Shown piece by piece: positions 43,744 through 51,721 of a stretch of 64,000 nt of DNA. How positions within the stretch are numbered: the stretch's first letter is position 1; the number at the start of each line of letters is the position of its first letter. Source of the DNA: JAFAHD01 sp963772515 (GTDB lineage: Bacteria; Vulcanimicrobiota; Vulcanimicrobiia; Eremiobacterales; Eremiobacteraceae). Location of the stretch: the NCBI GenBank assembly GCA_963772515.1, contig CAVYXC010000002.1:186001-250000 (forward strand), in the 5' to 3' direction. The position numbers were made by a program, and so were the translations under genes. The notes beneath the pieces were generated by a model. It saw only the letters and a program-made list of their open reading frames with translations. It made no database searches and was not told the origin of the DNA.

Positions 43744-44522
43744 GACGATTTCTCCACGGCGAACCAGCCGGTGATCATCGCGCGTAGGTTGTTCCAAAAG
43801 CCGGTGAGCGCGACCATCATGAAGTGTCCGATGAAAAAACCGAGGATGCCGAACATCGCGACGAAGTGCCAGAGGCGCGCGAACTGGCGGCCCCCGAGCA
43901 GTGCCGGCACCCATGGCGCCCAGGCGTCAAACGACGGCGAGAGCGCCAAGCCGGAGACGATCGCAAGGGGCACGAGCAGGAAGACGACGCTGAAATACGC
44001 GGTCTTCTGCAGCGGGTTATAGTGCGCGCTGGCTTTGACTTTCCAGGGCAGCGCGTGTTCCTTGAGCGCTTCGGGCAGTTCGCGGATCTCGGCCTTGCTG
44101 GGCACGAGCTTGAACGCCCAGAACGCATACGCGATCGCGCACAGGACGAGCACCCACGCGAAAAAGATATGCCAACGCCGGCCGTCGGCAAGGTCGCGGT
44201 ATGCCGGGATCGTCGCCCACGCCGGAAACGCGCGCTCGGCTAAACCGCCCATGCCGTCGGTCGTCCAGCCTAAGAAGCCCGTGGTCGTGAACACCTTCGA
44301 GCCGATCTGCAACTTGCCGGCGGGGTTTCCGGCGTTGTCGATCTCGCTATAGATGGAAAGGACCGGTGCGCCGAAGTTGGACGCGTCGGATGCATACAGG
44401 GAGGGATGCGCCATGAAGATCTGCAGGCCGCTCATGGTCAGGATGAGGATCGCAAGCGCCACGACCCAGTGAGTGACACGCACGACGATCGGATGCCGAT
44501 AGACGCGTTGTATCATGTTCAT
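43740..44522 (-). CDS. Membrane cytochrome b (Ni/Fe-hydrogenase/b561-type), partner of the molybdoenzyme
   Basis: A 260-residue protein with four or five membrane helices. Heme-ligand histidines are visible in VRVTHWVVALAILILTMSGL, GRRWHIFFAWVLVL and LWHFVAMFGILGFFIGHFMMV, as in the b-type subunits that anchor hydrogenases and formate dehydrogenases. It would pass electrons between the quinone pool and the molybdoenzyme, with which it overlaps by ATGA. The ATG at 44522 also overlaps the upstream gene's stop as ATGA. This fixes the start and shows that the longer fused frame seen here is an artefact of a frameshift upstream. Confidence 0.9.
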   Translation of the reverse strand: MNMIQRVYRHPIVVRVTHWVVALAILILTMSGLQIFMAHPSLYASDASNFGAPVLSIYSEIDNAGNPAGKLQIGSKVFTTTGFLGWTTDGMGGLAERAFPAWATIPAYRDLADGRRWHIFFAWVLVLCAIAYAFWAFKLVPSKAEIRELPEALKEHALPWKVKASAHYNPLQKTAYFSVVFLLVPLAIVSGLALSPSFDAWAPWVPALLGGRQFARLWHFVAMFGILGFFIGHFMMVALTGFWNNLRAMITGWFAVEKSS

Positions 44523-45518
44523 CGATACGCGGCCAGGGGCGGTTCGGATGCACCGGCTTGGGGGCGGATATTGATCCGCAATGCGGCCCAGACGAGCGCG
44601 GCGGCGATAACGACCGCGACGATGACCGACTCGACGGGCGACTTGCCCGCAGCCACGCGCACTGCGGCCGAAACGAAAAGCATTTGGATGTAGAATCCGA
44701 GCGCGAAAAGCGTGAGATTGGGCGGGTCTTGCCAGCGCAACGCCGCTATGCAGGCGGCGTAGGCGCCGACCACGATGACCAAGGCCGCGACGAATGTCGC
44801 GAAGCGGCACTTTCATGGCCGCAAGCAGAATCAGTCCTGCAAACGGCGGCAGCGTGCTGATGCCGAGCAACACCGGGAACGCGCCTGCCCGTTTGGCCGG
44901 GGCCCGCTGAGGTCTCTTGCATAGCGTCGCAAGCAAAGCGCCGCCGACGATGACCGCGAGGAAGACCGCGAGCTGCACGGGCGTTCCTTGCTGCTTGAAC
45001 GGCTGAAGGAACGCGAACGAGCCCAGCGCGAGGACGGCGGCAGCGAGCGCGAATGCGAGGCGCGCATCAAGCCACGGCTTACCGCGTTGCTCGGGGAAAA
45101 GCGCATGCGTCAAGACGATGGGGAAGAGCACGGAAGCGAGAGCGTGCCACATGCTGATCAGCAGCGCCCACGGCGCCACGATGCCGAGCAACTCGCCGTA
45201 ATGGTTGAACGCGGCGATGGGGACATCGTTGGCAACGATCATAGTCTTCGCCCACAGGCCTTCGTTGTATGAGCCATAGGCGAATCCGGCGATCAGGATG
45301 CCGGCAGTCCCGAGGTGCTTTCTGATCGCGACCTCGCGGATGAGCAGTACGGGGATACCGTATCCGACGATCACGAGGAAGAGGAAGACCTTCGGCGTCA
45401 GGAACGCGCTGGCCAGCGTGTTCCCCGAGCAAACCTCGGGCAAGAATGCGGAGAGCACCATGAGGGTCGCCGCGGCTGCAAGCGGTGACGAATAGAGGAA
45501 GCGCGCCGGCCTGCTCAT
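44519..45518 (-). CDS. Polytopic membrane protein, unknown, with one frameshift near 44808
   Basis: About ten membrane segments read from ATG 45518 (SSPLAAAATLMVLSAFLPEV, FLTPKVFLFLVIVGYGIPVL, then GYSYNEGLW-like AGFAYGSYNEGLWAKTMIV) up to AAMKVPL. There the frame must change (+1/-2 near 44808) to continue with ATFVAALVIVVGAYAACIAA and ALGFYIQMLFVSAAVRVAAG, ending at the ATGA shared with the cytochrome b gene. The two parts join into one plausible transporter-like protein of some 330 residues. ATG 45554 is an alternative start. The function is unknown. First gene of the molybdoenzyme operon. Confidence 0.7.
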
Positions 45519-45583
45519 GCCTGTGGTGGTTCGGCGCGCGGGCGAAGGACGCATCTAGGCAACGGCGGCCGCAGCGGCAAACG

Positions 45584-46086
45584 ATGCGCGAGATGAGGGT
45601 CGCGCAGGTGGCGGTCGTGGTGCTTATCGCGGCCGCGTTTGTCGAGCTGGCCTTGTACTATCCGTTGATCGGCGCGACGGCTGCATCGCATTTCGATATC
45701 GGCGGCGCGCCGAACGCGCACCAGACGAAGGCGATGTTTTTCGCGAGCTGGATCTTCGCGATTTTGCCGCCCGGCATTGTCGCGTTAGGTGTTCCAAGCA
45801 TGCTGGGCCATATACCGGTTACTCTCATCAATCTACCGAACAAGAGTATTGGTTCGCGCCACAGCGACGAGCGCAAACGCTCTACGGCTTCGCGCAGCAT
45901 TTCGCGTGGTTCGGCGCGGCAAGTCTCACGCTGGTCATCGCGGTAATGAGCCTCGTCATGCGCGCCAACCTCTCGGCAAGCCAGCTGATAGAGCCGCAAT
46001 GGTTCTGGGTGCTCTTCGCCTTCTACCTAGCGTTCGTGGCGTGGTGGCTCGTGCGGGTGTTCGTGATGTTCCGCCTGCCCGGCTAG
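45584..46086 (+). CDS. DUF1648-like membrane protein, with one frameshift near 45845
   Basis: The N-terminal part from ATG 45584 (or 45593) has a helix (VAVVVLIAAAFVELALYYPL), the marker ASHFDIGGAPNAHQTKAMFF, typical of DUF1648 proteins, and a second helix ending in a cluster with LPNK. One missing base near 45845 moves the reading to YWFAPQRRAQTLYGFAQHFA and two more helices, ending FVMFRLPG at 46086. Rejoined, the protein is about 167 residues with four helices. DUF1648 proteins are poorly understood; some relate to SdpI immunity proteins. Divergent from the molybdoenzyme operon. Confidence 0.65.
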
Positions 46087-46196
46087 GGGCCCCCCGGTTC
46101 AAGCCGCGGTTTTCGAGGCCTGTGGCCGCTATCACACGGCCGGCTTCATCCTTTCGGGCGCCTCGGACGATGAATGTTGAGAGAGGCAACAATCGC

Positions 46197-47642
46197 ATGC
46201 TCCCGAAGTTCCGGCCGATGGTTCCGCGCCTAATCGCGCTTCGATTTGGTATCACCATGGGTTCCTTGGTGTTACTCGCGATTCTTATTGTCTCGTGCGC
46301 GGGCGGCGGATCAAGCCCGGCGGCGGTCGGTCCGCAACAAGTAGTCCCGACGCTAACACCGCACCCAACACCAACCCCAATCGCGACGCCCGCTAATTGT
46401 ATGACATCGAAGGCCTCGCGTCTCGCTCGAGCGATGGCGCGCCTCATTGCGGCAGCACAAGTCCCAACTCATCGGCTTGTAACCGCCCGCGTGGGTCGCG
46501 GACCAGCATCGCGCGTTTGTGTGGATGCGGGCGTCGGTCGCATGCACTGCGCGTCGTGGGTTCGGACTGATATTTCTCCTAAAATCCCATCAGGGTATGG
46601 TCCGACTGAGCTACAGGGAGCTTACAATCTTAGCGCCGCATCGAGCTCGAAGGGCGCGGGTCAAGTCGTCGCGATTGTCGACGCGTATGACGACGTCAAT
46701 GCTGAAAGCGATCTCGCGTTCTACAGATCGGCCGCAGGACTGCCCGCATGCACGACGACTAACGGCTGCTTCATCAAAGTGAACCAAACGGGCGTCGCTG
46801 GCAGTTACCCGTCTGGGGATGGAGGGTGGGCCCTAGAGGAATCCCTTGACCTAGATATGGTTTCGGCCATTTGCCCAAACTGTGACATCGTACTCGTTGA
46901 AGCGAATTCAAACAACAATTCCGACCTGTACACAGCCGAGGATACGGCTGCCACAACCTGCGGCGCAAACGTTATCTCCAATAGTTGGGGCGGCGGTGAA
47001 TATTCCTCTGAGACTGGCGATGAGGTCCATTTCAATCATCCGGGCATCATGATCACCGTCGCCAGTGGCGACAATCAGTCACAGGCGAGTTATCCACCGG
47101 CCTCCCAGTACGTGACGTCAGTTGGTGGAACGACCCTGAACATCAGCCCATATAGCGAAACGGTTTGGCCGGGCTCAGGAAGCTGGTGCAGTCAGTATAT
47201 TGCGCAGCCTCCGTGGCAAATGGCACTCCCCGCATCGTATACAAGCGTCTGCAGTGGTCGGATATACAACGATGTCGCTGCTGTCGCCGACCCTTCGACG
47301 CCTGTGGCGGTTTATGACACCGCTCCCGGCGGTTGCGGAGGTTGGTGCGGCGTGGGAGGCACCAGTGCGGCCACTCCGATAATCGGCGCGGTCTATGCTC
47401 TCGCCGGCAACGAAGGGTCGATCACCTACGGATCATATTCGTACAGCCACACAAGTTCGCTGAACGACATCACAAACGGGAATAATGGGCCCGTACCGCC
47501 CCCGACACCTACCCCGACCCCGCCAGGGACACCGCCACCGAATGGTTGTCCGCCCTATACCGGGACCTACATATGCAATGCGGGCCCTGGCTACGATGGG
47601 CCGGCGGGCAATGGCTCACCAAACGGCATCGGAGCGTTCTAG
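46197..47642 (+). CDS. Sedolisin-like (S53) serine peptidase lipoprotein
   Basis: A 481-residue lipoprotein: signal with lipobox (LVLLAILIVSCAGGG), threonine/proline-rich linker, then an S53 domain. Glu and Asp of the catalytic site lie in GGWALEESLDLDMVS (about residues 212-216), the oxyanion region in VISNSWGGGEYSSE and the serine in GGTSAATPIIGAVYALAG (about residue 389). The calcium-site end NDITNGNNG is followed by a proline/threonine-rich insert before YICNAGPGYDGPAG. The ATG at 46197 has GAGAGG 10 bases before it. Sedolisins work at acid pH outside the cell. The frame upstream of 46197 is a shadow of the DUF1648-like gene. Confidence 0.88.
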   Translation: MLPKFRPMVPRLIALRFGITMGSLVLLAILIVSCAGGGSSPAAVGPQQVVPTLTPHPTPTPIATPANCMTSKASRLARAMARLIAAAQVPTHRLVTARVGRGPASRVCVDAGVGRMHCASWVRTDISPKIPSGYGPTELQGAYNLSAASSSKGAGQVVAIVDAYDDVNAESDLAFYRSAAGLPACTTTNGCFIKVNQTGVAGSYPSGDGGWALEESLDLDMVSAICPNCDIVLVEANSNNNSDLYTAEDTAATTCGANVISNSWGGGEYSSETGDEVHFNHPGIMITVASGDNQSQASYPPASQYVTSVGGTTLNISPYSETVWPGSGSWCSQYIAQPPWQMALPASYTSVCSGRIYNDVAAVADPSTPVAVYDTAPGGCGGWCGVGGTSAATPIIGAVYALAGNEGSITYGSYSYSHTSSLNDITNGNNGPVPPPTPTPTPPGTPPPNGCPPYTGTYICNAGPGYDGPAGNGSPNGIGAF

Positions 47643-47971
47643 CTCCCCGAACAGGACATCTTGGTGTTGATCGTGCTCGCGGTTTCGGGCCAGCGGGCAT
47701 AGAGCGTCGTCGAACCCTTGGGTTTGATCGGCCCGATCACCAATTTCGGACCCTCACTGCTCGTACCGTTATCGTTGAGGTAGGTCAACTGCAGGCTTGC
47801 CTTGGGCGAGGGTGCATCGCTGACGTTCTTCACGACGATCTCGACCGTGCCCGCGCCGGTCGGCTTCATGCTCACAACTTGGGGGTTGGTGCAAACCGCA
47901 TCGTCTGCCAGAGCGATGCTCGACAGACCCAACATCAACACAACCAACAGCGAGGCGATGAGCAACTTCAT
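47639..47971 (-). CDS. Small exported protein, CARDB-like single domain
   Basis: A 110-residue protein with a signal peptide (KLLIASLLVVLMLGLSSIALA) and one small beta-sandwich-like domain: VEIVVKNVSDAPSPKASLQL and LVIGPIKPKGSTTLYARWP resemble CARDB or other Ig-like adhesion domains. Two cysteines, one near each end of the mature part, could pair. The start ATG at 47971 gives a normal signal peptide; the 13-residue upstream extension does not. Convergent with the peptidase gene, with a 4-base overlap. The function is unknown. Confidence 0.72.
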   Translation of the reverse strand: MKLLIASLLVVLMLGLSSIALADDAVCTNPQVVSMKPTGAGTVEIVVKNVSDAPSPKASLQLTYLNDNGTSSEGPKLVIGPIKPKGSTTLYARWPETASTINTKMSCSGS

Positions 47972-48096
47972 GGTCCAACCTTTGAGCCACCCGGCTGAAG
48001 TCCTGGTCATACGTTCGCCGCTAGGCAGGGGTCTAAGGCGACGAGCTCGGAGAGCCGATATCCAGCGTATACCACTCTGTTAACGTGGGAGAATAT

Positions 48097-49077
48097 ATGA
48101 TCGTCTCGCGCGTCCGCATGGCCTCTTTCGCGCTCGTCATCGCCGCAGCGGCAATCTCTCAGGCGTGTAGTTCGTCCAACACGAACGTGGCCCCGACCGC
48201 CCCACCGGCGGTGATCACGAAGATCTATATCGCCAACCGCAACGGCCCGAGCATCCTGGAGTTCCCCATCAACGGCAACGGTAACATCGCACCGACCGCC
48301 TCTATTTCGGGAAGCAATACGTTGTTGTCCGCCCCCGATTCGTTGGCCGTCGACAGCAACGGCGTTATCTACACCGAGAATGATAGCGGCACAGACATCC
48401 TGATCTTCAACGCGACAGGCAACGTCGCACCGGTCGCGCAGATCACGGGATCGAACACGGGATTAGCATCGAACGAGGGGTTGGCTGTCGATAGCGCCTT
48501 AAACATCTATGCGACGTCTTTCACGGCTAATACGCTCACCCAGTTCCTCGCCGGATCAAACGGCAATGTGCCTTTCGCCAATCAAGCTGTCGGCGCTGCG
48601 ACCGGACTTACGGACGCCACGACGGTGGTCGTGTACCATGGCACTGCATATGTCACGAATACGAACACAAGCACGGTAGTCGGCCTTAGCGTGCCCGCGA
48701 ACGGCAATCAACCCTTCACCTCGCTGCTCAGCGGCGCGGCCACTGGTTTGAATCGGCCCTTCGGCATCGCGTTCGACAGCTCGGGCAACATGTACGTCGC
48801 CAACGAATCGGGCAATAGCGTCACGGTCTATGCGCCGCCGTACAATGGAAATCAAGCGCCTCTACGGACGATCTCTGGCGCGGCCACCGGGCTCAACGAC
48901 CCGGACGGAGTCGTCCTCGACAGCTCAAACAATCTATACGTCTGCAACTATACGGGAACCGCCAACGATTCTATCACGGTCTTCGCACCCAATGCGACCG
49001 GGAACGTCGCGCCCATCGCCACGATCACCGGTTCGAACACGACGCTTGCTGGCCCGTCGGGGATCGCGCTTCACTAG
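48097..49077 (+). CDS. NHL-type beta-propeller lipoprotein
   Basis: A 326-residue protein: signal with lipobox (VIAAAAISQACSSSN) and then six or so repeats of about 45-50 residues. Each has a core of Gly-Asn-x-Ala-Pro-x3-Ile-x-Gly-x-Asn-Thr followed by Pro/Asp-Gly-Leu/Val-Ala-x-Asp-Ser-x2-Asn-x-Tyr, for example PDGVVLDSSNNLYVCNYTG. This is a six-bladed NHL-like propeller, probably surface-exposed. GGGAG 6 bases before the ATG at 48097 sets the start. Such repeats usually bind partners rather than catalyse. The sequence is rich in asparagine and threonine compared with its neighbours. Confidence 0.85.
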   Translation: MIVSRVRMASFALVIAAAAISQACSSSNTNVAPTAPPAVITKIYIANRNGPSILEFPINGNGNIAPTASISGSNTLLSAPDSLAVDSNGVIYTENDSGTDILIFNATGNVAPVAQITGSNTGLASNEGLAVDSALNIYATSFTANTLTQFLAGSNGNVPFANQAVGAATGLTDATTVVVYHGTAYVTNTNTSTVVGLSVPANGNQPFTSLLSGAATGLNRPFGIAFDSSGNMYVANESGNSVTVYAPPYNGNQAPLRTISGAATGLNDPDGVVLDSSNNLYVCNYTGTANDSITVFAPNATGNVAPIATITGSNTTLAGPSGIALH

Positions 49078-49107
49078 AGGTAGCTGGCGAAGCTCGATCG
49101 TCGGTCC

Positions 49108-49680
49108 TTAACCCTCGTTTGGTGGGGCGGCCGCTTCGTCTTCTGCGAGCCAGACGTCGTCAAGCTGTACGCGCTGTCGATTTCTTGGAAACTTGCCGCC
49201 CGGAAACCGCACCCGCCACAGCTGACACAGGGTGACCATGTACTCGAAGTTCTCCCATCCCGAATCTGGTCGCTTGCGATTCAAGATCGCCATGGCAGGA
49301 GCCATCAGGTTCCAGTCAAAGATGATTTCGTTCGACCACATTTCACAAGCTATGTTTTCGTCGACGAGGCCGTTCTTGACGAATATGCCAATTAGTTCGT
49401 AGTAGTTCCCGACAAACTGCATCTGTCGGCCAACCCTGCCGGTGCGTGCCAACTCGCGGCGATAGTTGATATCTTTGAGCCGTTCCACCAAGTCCTCGCG
49501 AAGAAAACGGCGCGCGGTCTGAAAATCGTCGCCCTCGGTGACCTCGTTGATAGCCAGCGCCGCAGCGATTTGATTGTTTCCGCGCATATGGCGCAGCTGG
49601 ATGAGCGCAGCGACCGCTGTCGCTGCAATGACGAAGAACGTGCCTATAGACGCCGCTGTGGCCCAGAACTCAAGGCTCAT
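49108..49680 (-). CDS. DUF4760-like single-pass membrane protein (paralogue 1)
   Basis: A 190-residue protein with an N-terminal membrane helix (WATAASIGTFFVIAATAVAA), then LIQLRHMRGNNQIAAAL and a mainly helical cytosolic domain (FQTARRFLREDLVERLKD, VGNYYELIGIFVKNGLVDEN, WNLMAPAMAILNRKRPD). The same plan and many residues recur in the gene at 57867-58424. From memory this pattern is DUF4760; I could not check it. The ATG at 49680 overlaps the stop of the CoA-ligase-like gene as ATGA, so it is coupled to that gene. The function is unknown. Confidence 0.78.
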   Translation of the reverse strand: MSLEFWATAASIGTFFVIAATAVAALIQLRHMRGNNQIAAALAINEVTEGDDFQTARRFLREDLVERLKDINYRRELARTGRVGRQMQFVGNYYELIGIFVKNGLVDENIACEMWSNEIIFDWNLMAPAMAILNRKRPDSGWENFEYMVTLCQLWRVRFPGGKFPRNRQRVQLDDVWLAEDEAAAPPNEG

Positions 49681-51197
49681 ACCTGTTTCTCAGGCTTCGC
49701 ATGGCCCCTCAGGTCGCGAATGCGCAGCTCTTTCATTTGCGTATCCAGGCCTAATCGCTCTTCCAGCTGTTGCAGAGGCAGCACCTCGATGCGATTCGGC
49801 GAGACTTCCGTGTCGTTGAGCACCTTGCTCGCCACCTTCTCCTTGATCGCGGTGTGATCGACGTGCGGCTCGACCGCGATGTAGAGATCGAGCTCGTCAA
49901 GATCGTTCGGGTCATCGTTGTGCTTCTTGACGATCAGCTGCCACTCGAGCACTTCGGGAATGCCGGCCATCGCCGGCAAGAAGTTGTTGAGGTCGACGAG
50001 CGTGCCGCGGATCTTCGTCAGGTTCAGCTCGCCCATGTCGCTGCGGCGCGACAACGTCGTCGAGACTCGCGGCACGATGCGGCCGCAGCCCGGACATGGA
50101 TCATAGACGACGCCGGCCTCGGCGATATCACCCGTCCGGTAGCGCAGCACGCACGAGCCGCGCCCCTCAAGGCCGGTATAGACAATCTCACCGCGCTCGC
50201 CCGGCTTCACGGGCTCGCCCGTCTGCAGATCGACGATCTCGAAGATGTCGTACTCCGGATACGTGTGGAAGCCGTAGGAGGTCTCCGGATCGGGCGGCGC
50301 GCATTCGGCCCAGCATTGGCGCGCCTCGGTGAAGCCGTAGATGCTGTGCACCCGGACGTCCGCGCGCCCCATCCGCGCGCACAATTCGCGCAAGCGGACG
50401 CGCAACGGTCCAGGCACGCGCTCGCCGCCAAGCGCGATGGCTTGCAGGTTCACGAGCTTGAGACCTTCGCTCGCCGCTTGGCGGAACATGTGGTAGACGT
50501 AGCCGGGCACCCCGATGATCACGTTCGGCTGCATGCGCATGAGCGCAGTGATGTTGCCGACCGTGCCGAGCACTTTGCCGCCGCCAGTGTGCAGCATCAG
50601 ACTACCGCCGGCAGTGCCGACCGCATACGTCTGCCAAAACGCGAGATGCGGCGCGAACGGAAAAACGTTGAGCGAGCGGCCGTCTTCGGCGATGCCGACG
50701 ACGTCTTGCAGCCGCCGACCGATGCGGAAGAAACGGTCCATGTCGCCGCCCGCGTAGACGAACTGCGTCGGCAAGGCGGTGCGGCCTGTCGTGAAGATGA
50801 TCTGCAACGGGCCGTATTCGCGGCGCACTTTGTGCGTCGCGGCGTCCGCGCCATGCAGCAGCCGCGTCAGCGCGAGGTCGAGCAGCTTCGTCTTCGGAGC
50901 GTAGCGCCGGATCTTCTCGAGATCGGGCTGCAAGATGAGGTCGAGGTGGCGCGTCGGATTATCGGCGGTCGGCGCTATGTCCATTTTGGTGGTGAACGGG
51001 ATGCGCCGCAGATCGTCGAGCGTGCGGATGCTGCGCGGGTCGATCTTATTGGTGTCGAACAATCGACGGTAGAACGGGCTATAAGGGTAGAGCTGCTCGT
51101 TGATGTGCCGGTGCAGGCGCGCGTTGCGTTCCGCCTGCCAGTCCGGCCATGGCCGCGTCGGCTTCCACGGCGGAGCGTCGCGGATTTCGTCAAGCAT
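49677..51197 (-). CDS. PaaK-like phenylacetate-CoA ligase/AMP-binding protein
   Basis: A 506-residue adenylate-forming enzyme of the short PaaK type. The N-terminus has YPYSPFYRRLFDTNKIDPRS and LDDLRRIPFTTKMDI, with the nucleotide region in QIIFTTGRTALPTQFVYAGG (the usual SSGTTG is changed), HSIYGFTEARQCWAE, then RGEIVYTGLEGRGSCVLRYR and TGDIAE, and a C-terminal domain (LVDLNNFLPAMAGIPEVLEW). PaaK-like proteins activate aromatic or other acids as CoA thioesters or act in polysaccharide export clusters. Next to a beta-oxidation operon, a CoA-ligase role is plausible. The altered Gly-rich loop leaves activity open. Divergent from padR. Confidence 0.85.
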   Translation of the reverse strand: MLDEIRDAPPWKPTRPWPDWQAERNARLHRHINEQLYPYSPFYRRLFDTNKIDPRSIRTLDDLRRIPFTTKMDIAPTADNPTRHLDLILQPDLEKIRRYAPKTKLLDLALTRLLHGADAATHKVRREYGPLQIIFTTGRTALPTQFVYAGGDMDRFFRIGRRLQDVVGIAEDGRSLNVFPFAPHLAFWQTYAVGTAGGSLMLHTGGGKVLGTVGNITALMRMQPNVIIGVPGYVYHMFRQAASEGLKLVNLQAIALGGERVPGPLRVRLRELCARMGRADVRVHSIYGFTEARQCWAECAPPDPETSYGFHTYPEYDIFEIVDLQTGEPVKPGERGEIVYTGLEGRGSCVLRYRTGDIAEAGVVYDPCPGCGRIVPRVSTTLSRRSDMGELNLTKIRGTLVDLNNFLPAMAGIPEVLEWQLIVKKHNDDPNDLDELDLYIAVEPHVDHTAIKEKVASKVLNDTEVSPNRIEVLPLQQLEERLGLDTQMKELRIRDLRGHAKPEKQV

Positions 51198-51216
51198 GTC
51201 GAATCGCTGTTCGCCC

Positions 51217-51245
51217 TTGACCCAGACGACCCTGGGCGCTATACT
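51217..51245 (+). promoter_or_regulatory. Sigma70-type promoter of the padR beta-oxidation operon
   Basis: TTGACC at 51217-51222, a 17-base spacer and TATACT at 51240-51245. The transcription start would be about 51252, only some 11 bases before the padR ATG. An unusually AT-rich stretch with the inverted repeat ATTATT-AAA-AATAAT (51266-51280) follows and could be the operator. Confidence 0.65.
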
Positions 51246-51262
51246 CGCATCGTGCTATTTGT

Positions 51263-51721
51263 ATGATTATTAAAAATAATAGTGTCCCGGCCCAAGACGC
51301 CGTCTTCGGCTCGGCGATCTTCCGAGGCCCGGTCAAAACGAAAACCATCGTGCCGCTGCTCATCTTGCACCTGCTCTCCAAGGGGCCGGATCACGGCTAC
51401 GGCCTCATCGAGCGCATCGAACAGATGACAGCCTCGGTCATGCCGGTCAATCCGAACACGATGTACCCTTTGCTGCGCCGCCTCGAAGAACGCGGCTTCG
51501 TCATCGGGACATGGGAACACCCAGATCGCCGCAGCCGGCGCATCTACCGCATCACCCGCGCGGGGCTGGAGCGCTACGAGCAGATCAAGATCCGCACCCG
51601 TCCTCATTTAGACGCCCTTATTGAAGCCATGCTGCGCCTGCGCAGCGAAGTGCTCAACTCTCCCCCGCCAAAAACGGCGCGCCGGCGCAAGGTCCGTGCC
51701 GCCGCGGAGTCAGCATCGTGA
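51263..51721 (+). CDS. PadR-family transcriptional regulator
   Basis: A 152-residue winged-helix repressor: LLILHLLSKGPDHGYGLIER, the recognition region NPNTMYPLLRRLEERGFV, the wing WEHPDRRSRRIYRITRAGL and a C-terminal dimerisation helix. PadR regulators release DNA on binding small ligands. The ATG at 51263 lies in an AT-rich tract without a ribosome-binding site, and the message leader is very short. Its stop overlaps the thiolase start (GTGA), so it is co-transcribed with the operon it probably controls, perhaps also the divergent CoA ligase. The ligand could be an acyl-CoA; that is inference. Confidence 0.92.
   Translation: MIIKNNSVPAQDAVFGSAIFRGPVKTKTIVPLLILHLLSKGPDHGYGLIERIEQMTASVMPVNPNTMYPLLRRLEERGFVIGTWEHPDRRSRRIYRITRAGLERYEQIKIRTRPHLDALIEAMLRLRSEVLNSPPPKTARRRKVRAAAESAS

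Noticed and set aside
43740..45554. A 604-codon fusion of a transporter-like protein with cytochrome b
   Set aside because: The middle segment is arginine-rich nonsense, and the true reading continues in another frame to an ATGA overlap at 44519-44522. The fusion is a frameshift product.
45789..47642. A 617-codon frame fusing sequence upstream of the peptidase
   Set aside because: The first 136 codons lie over the DUF1648-like gene in the wrong frame; a lipoprotein signal and ribosome-binding site place the start at 46197.
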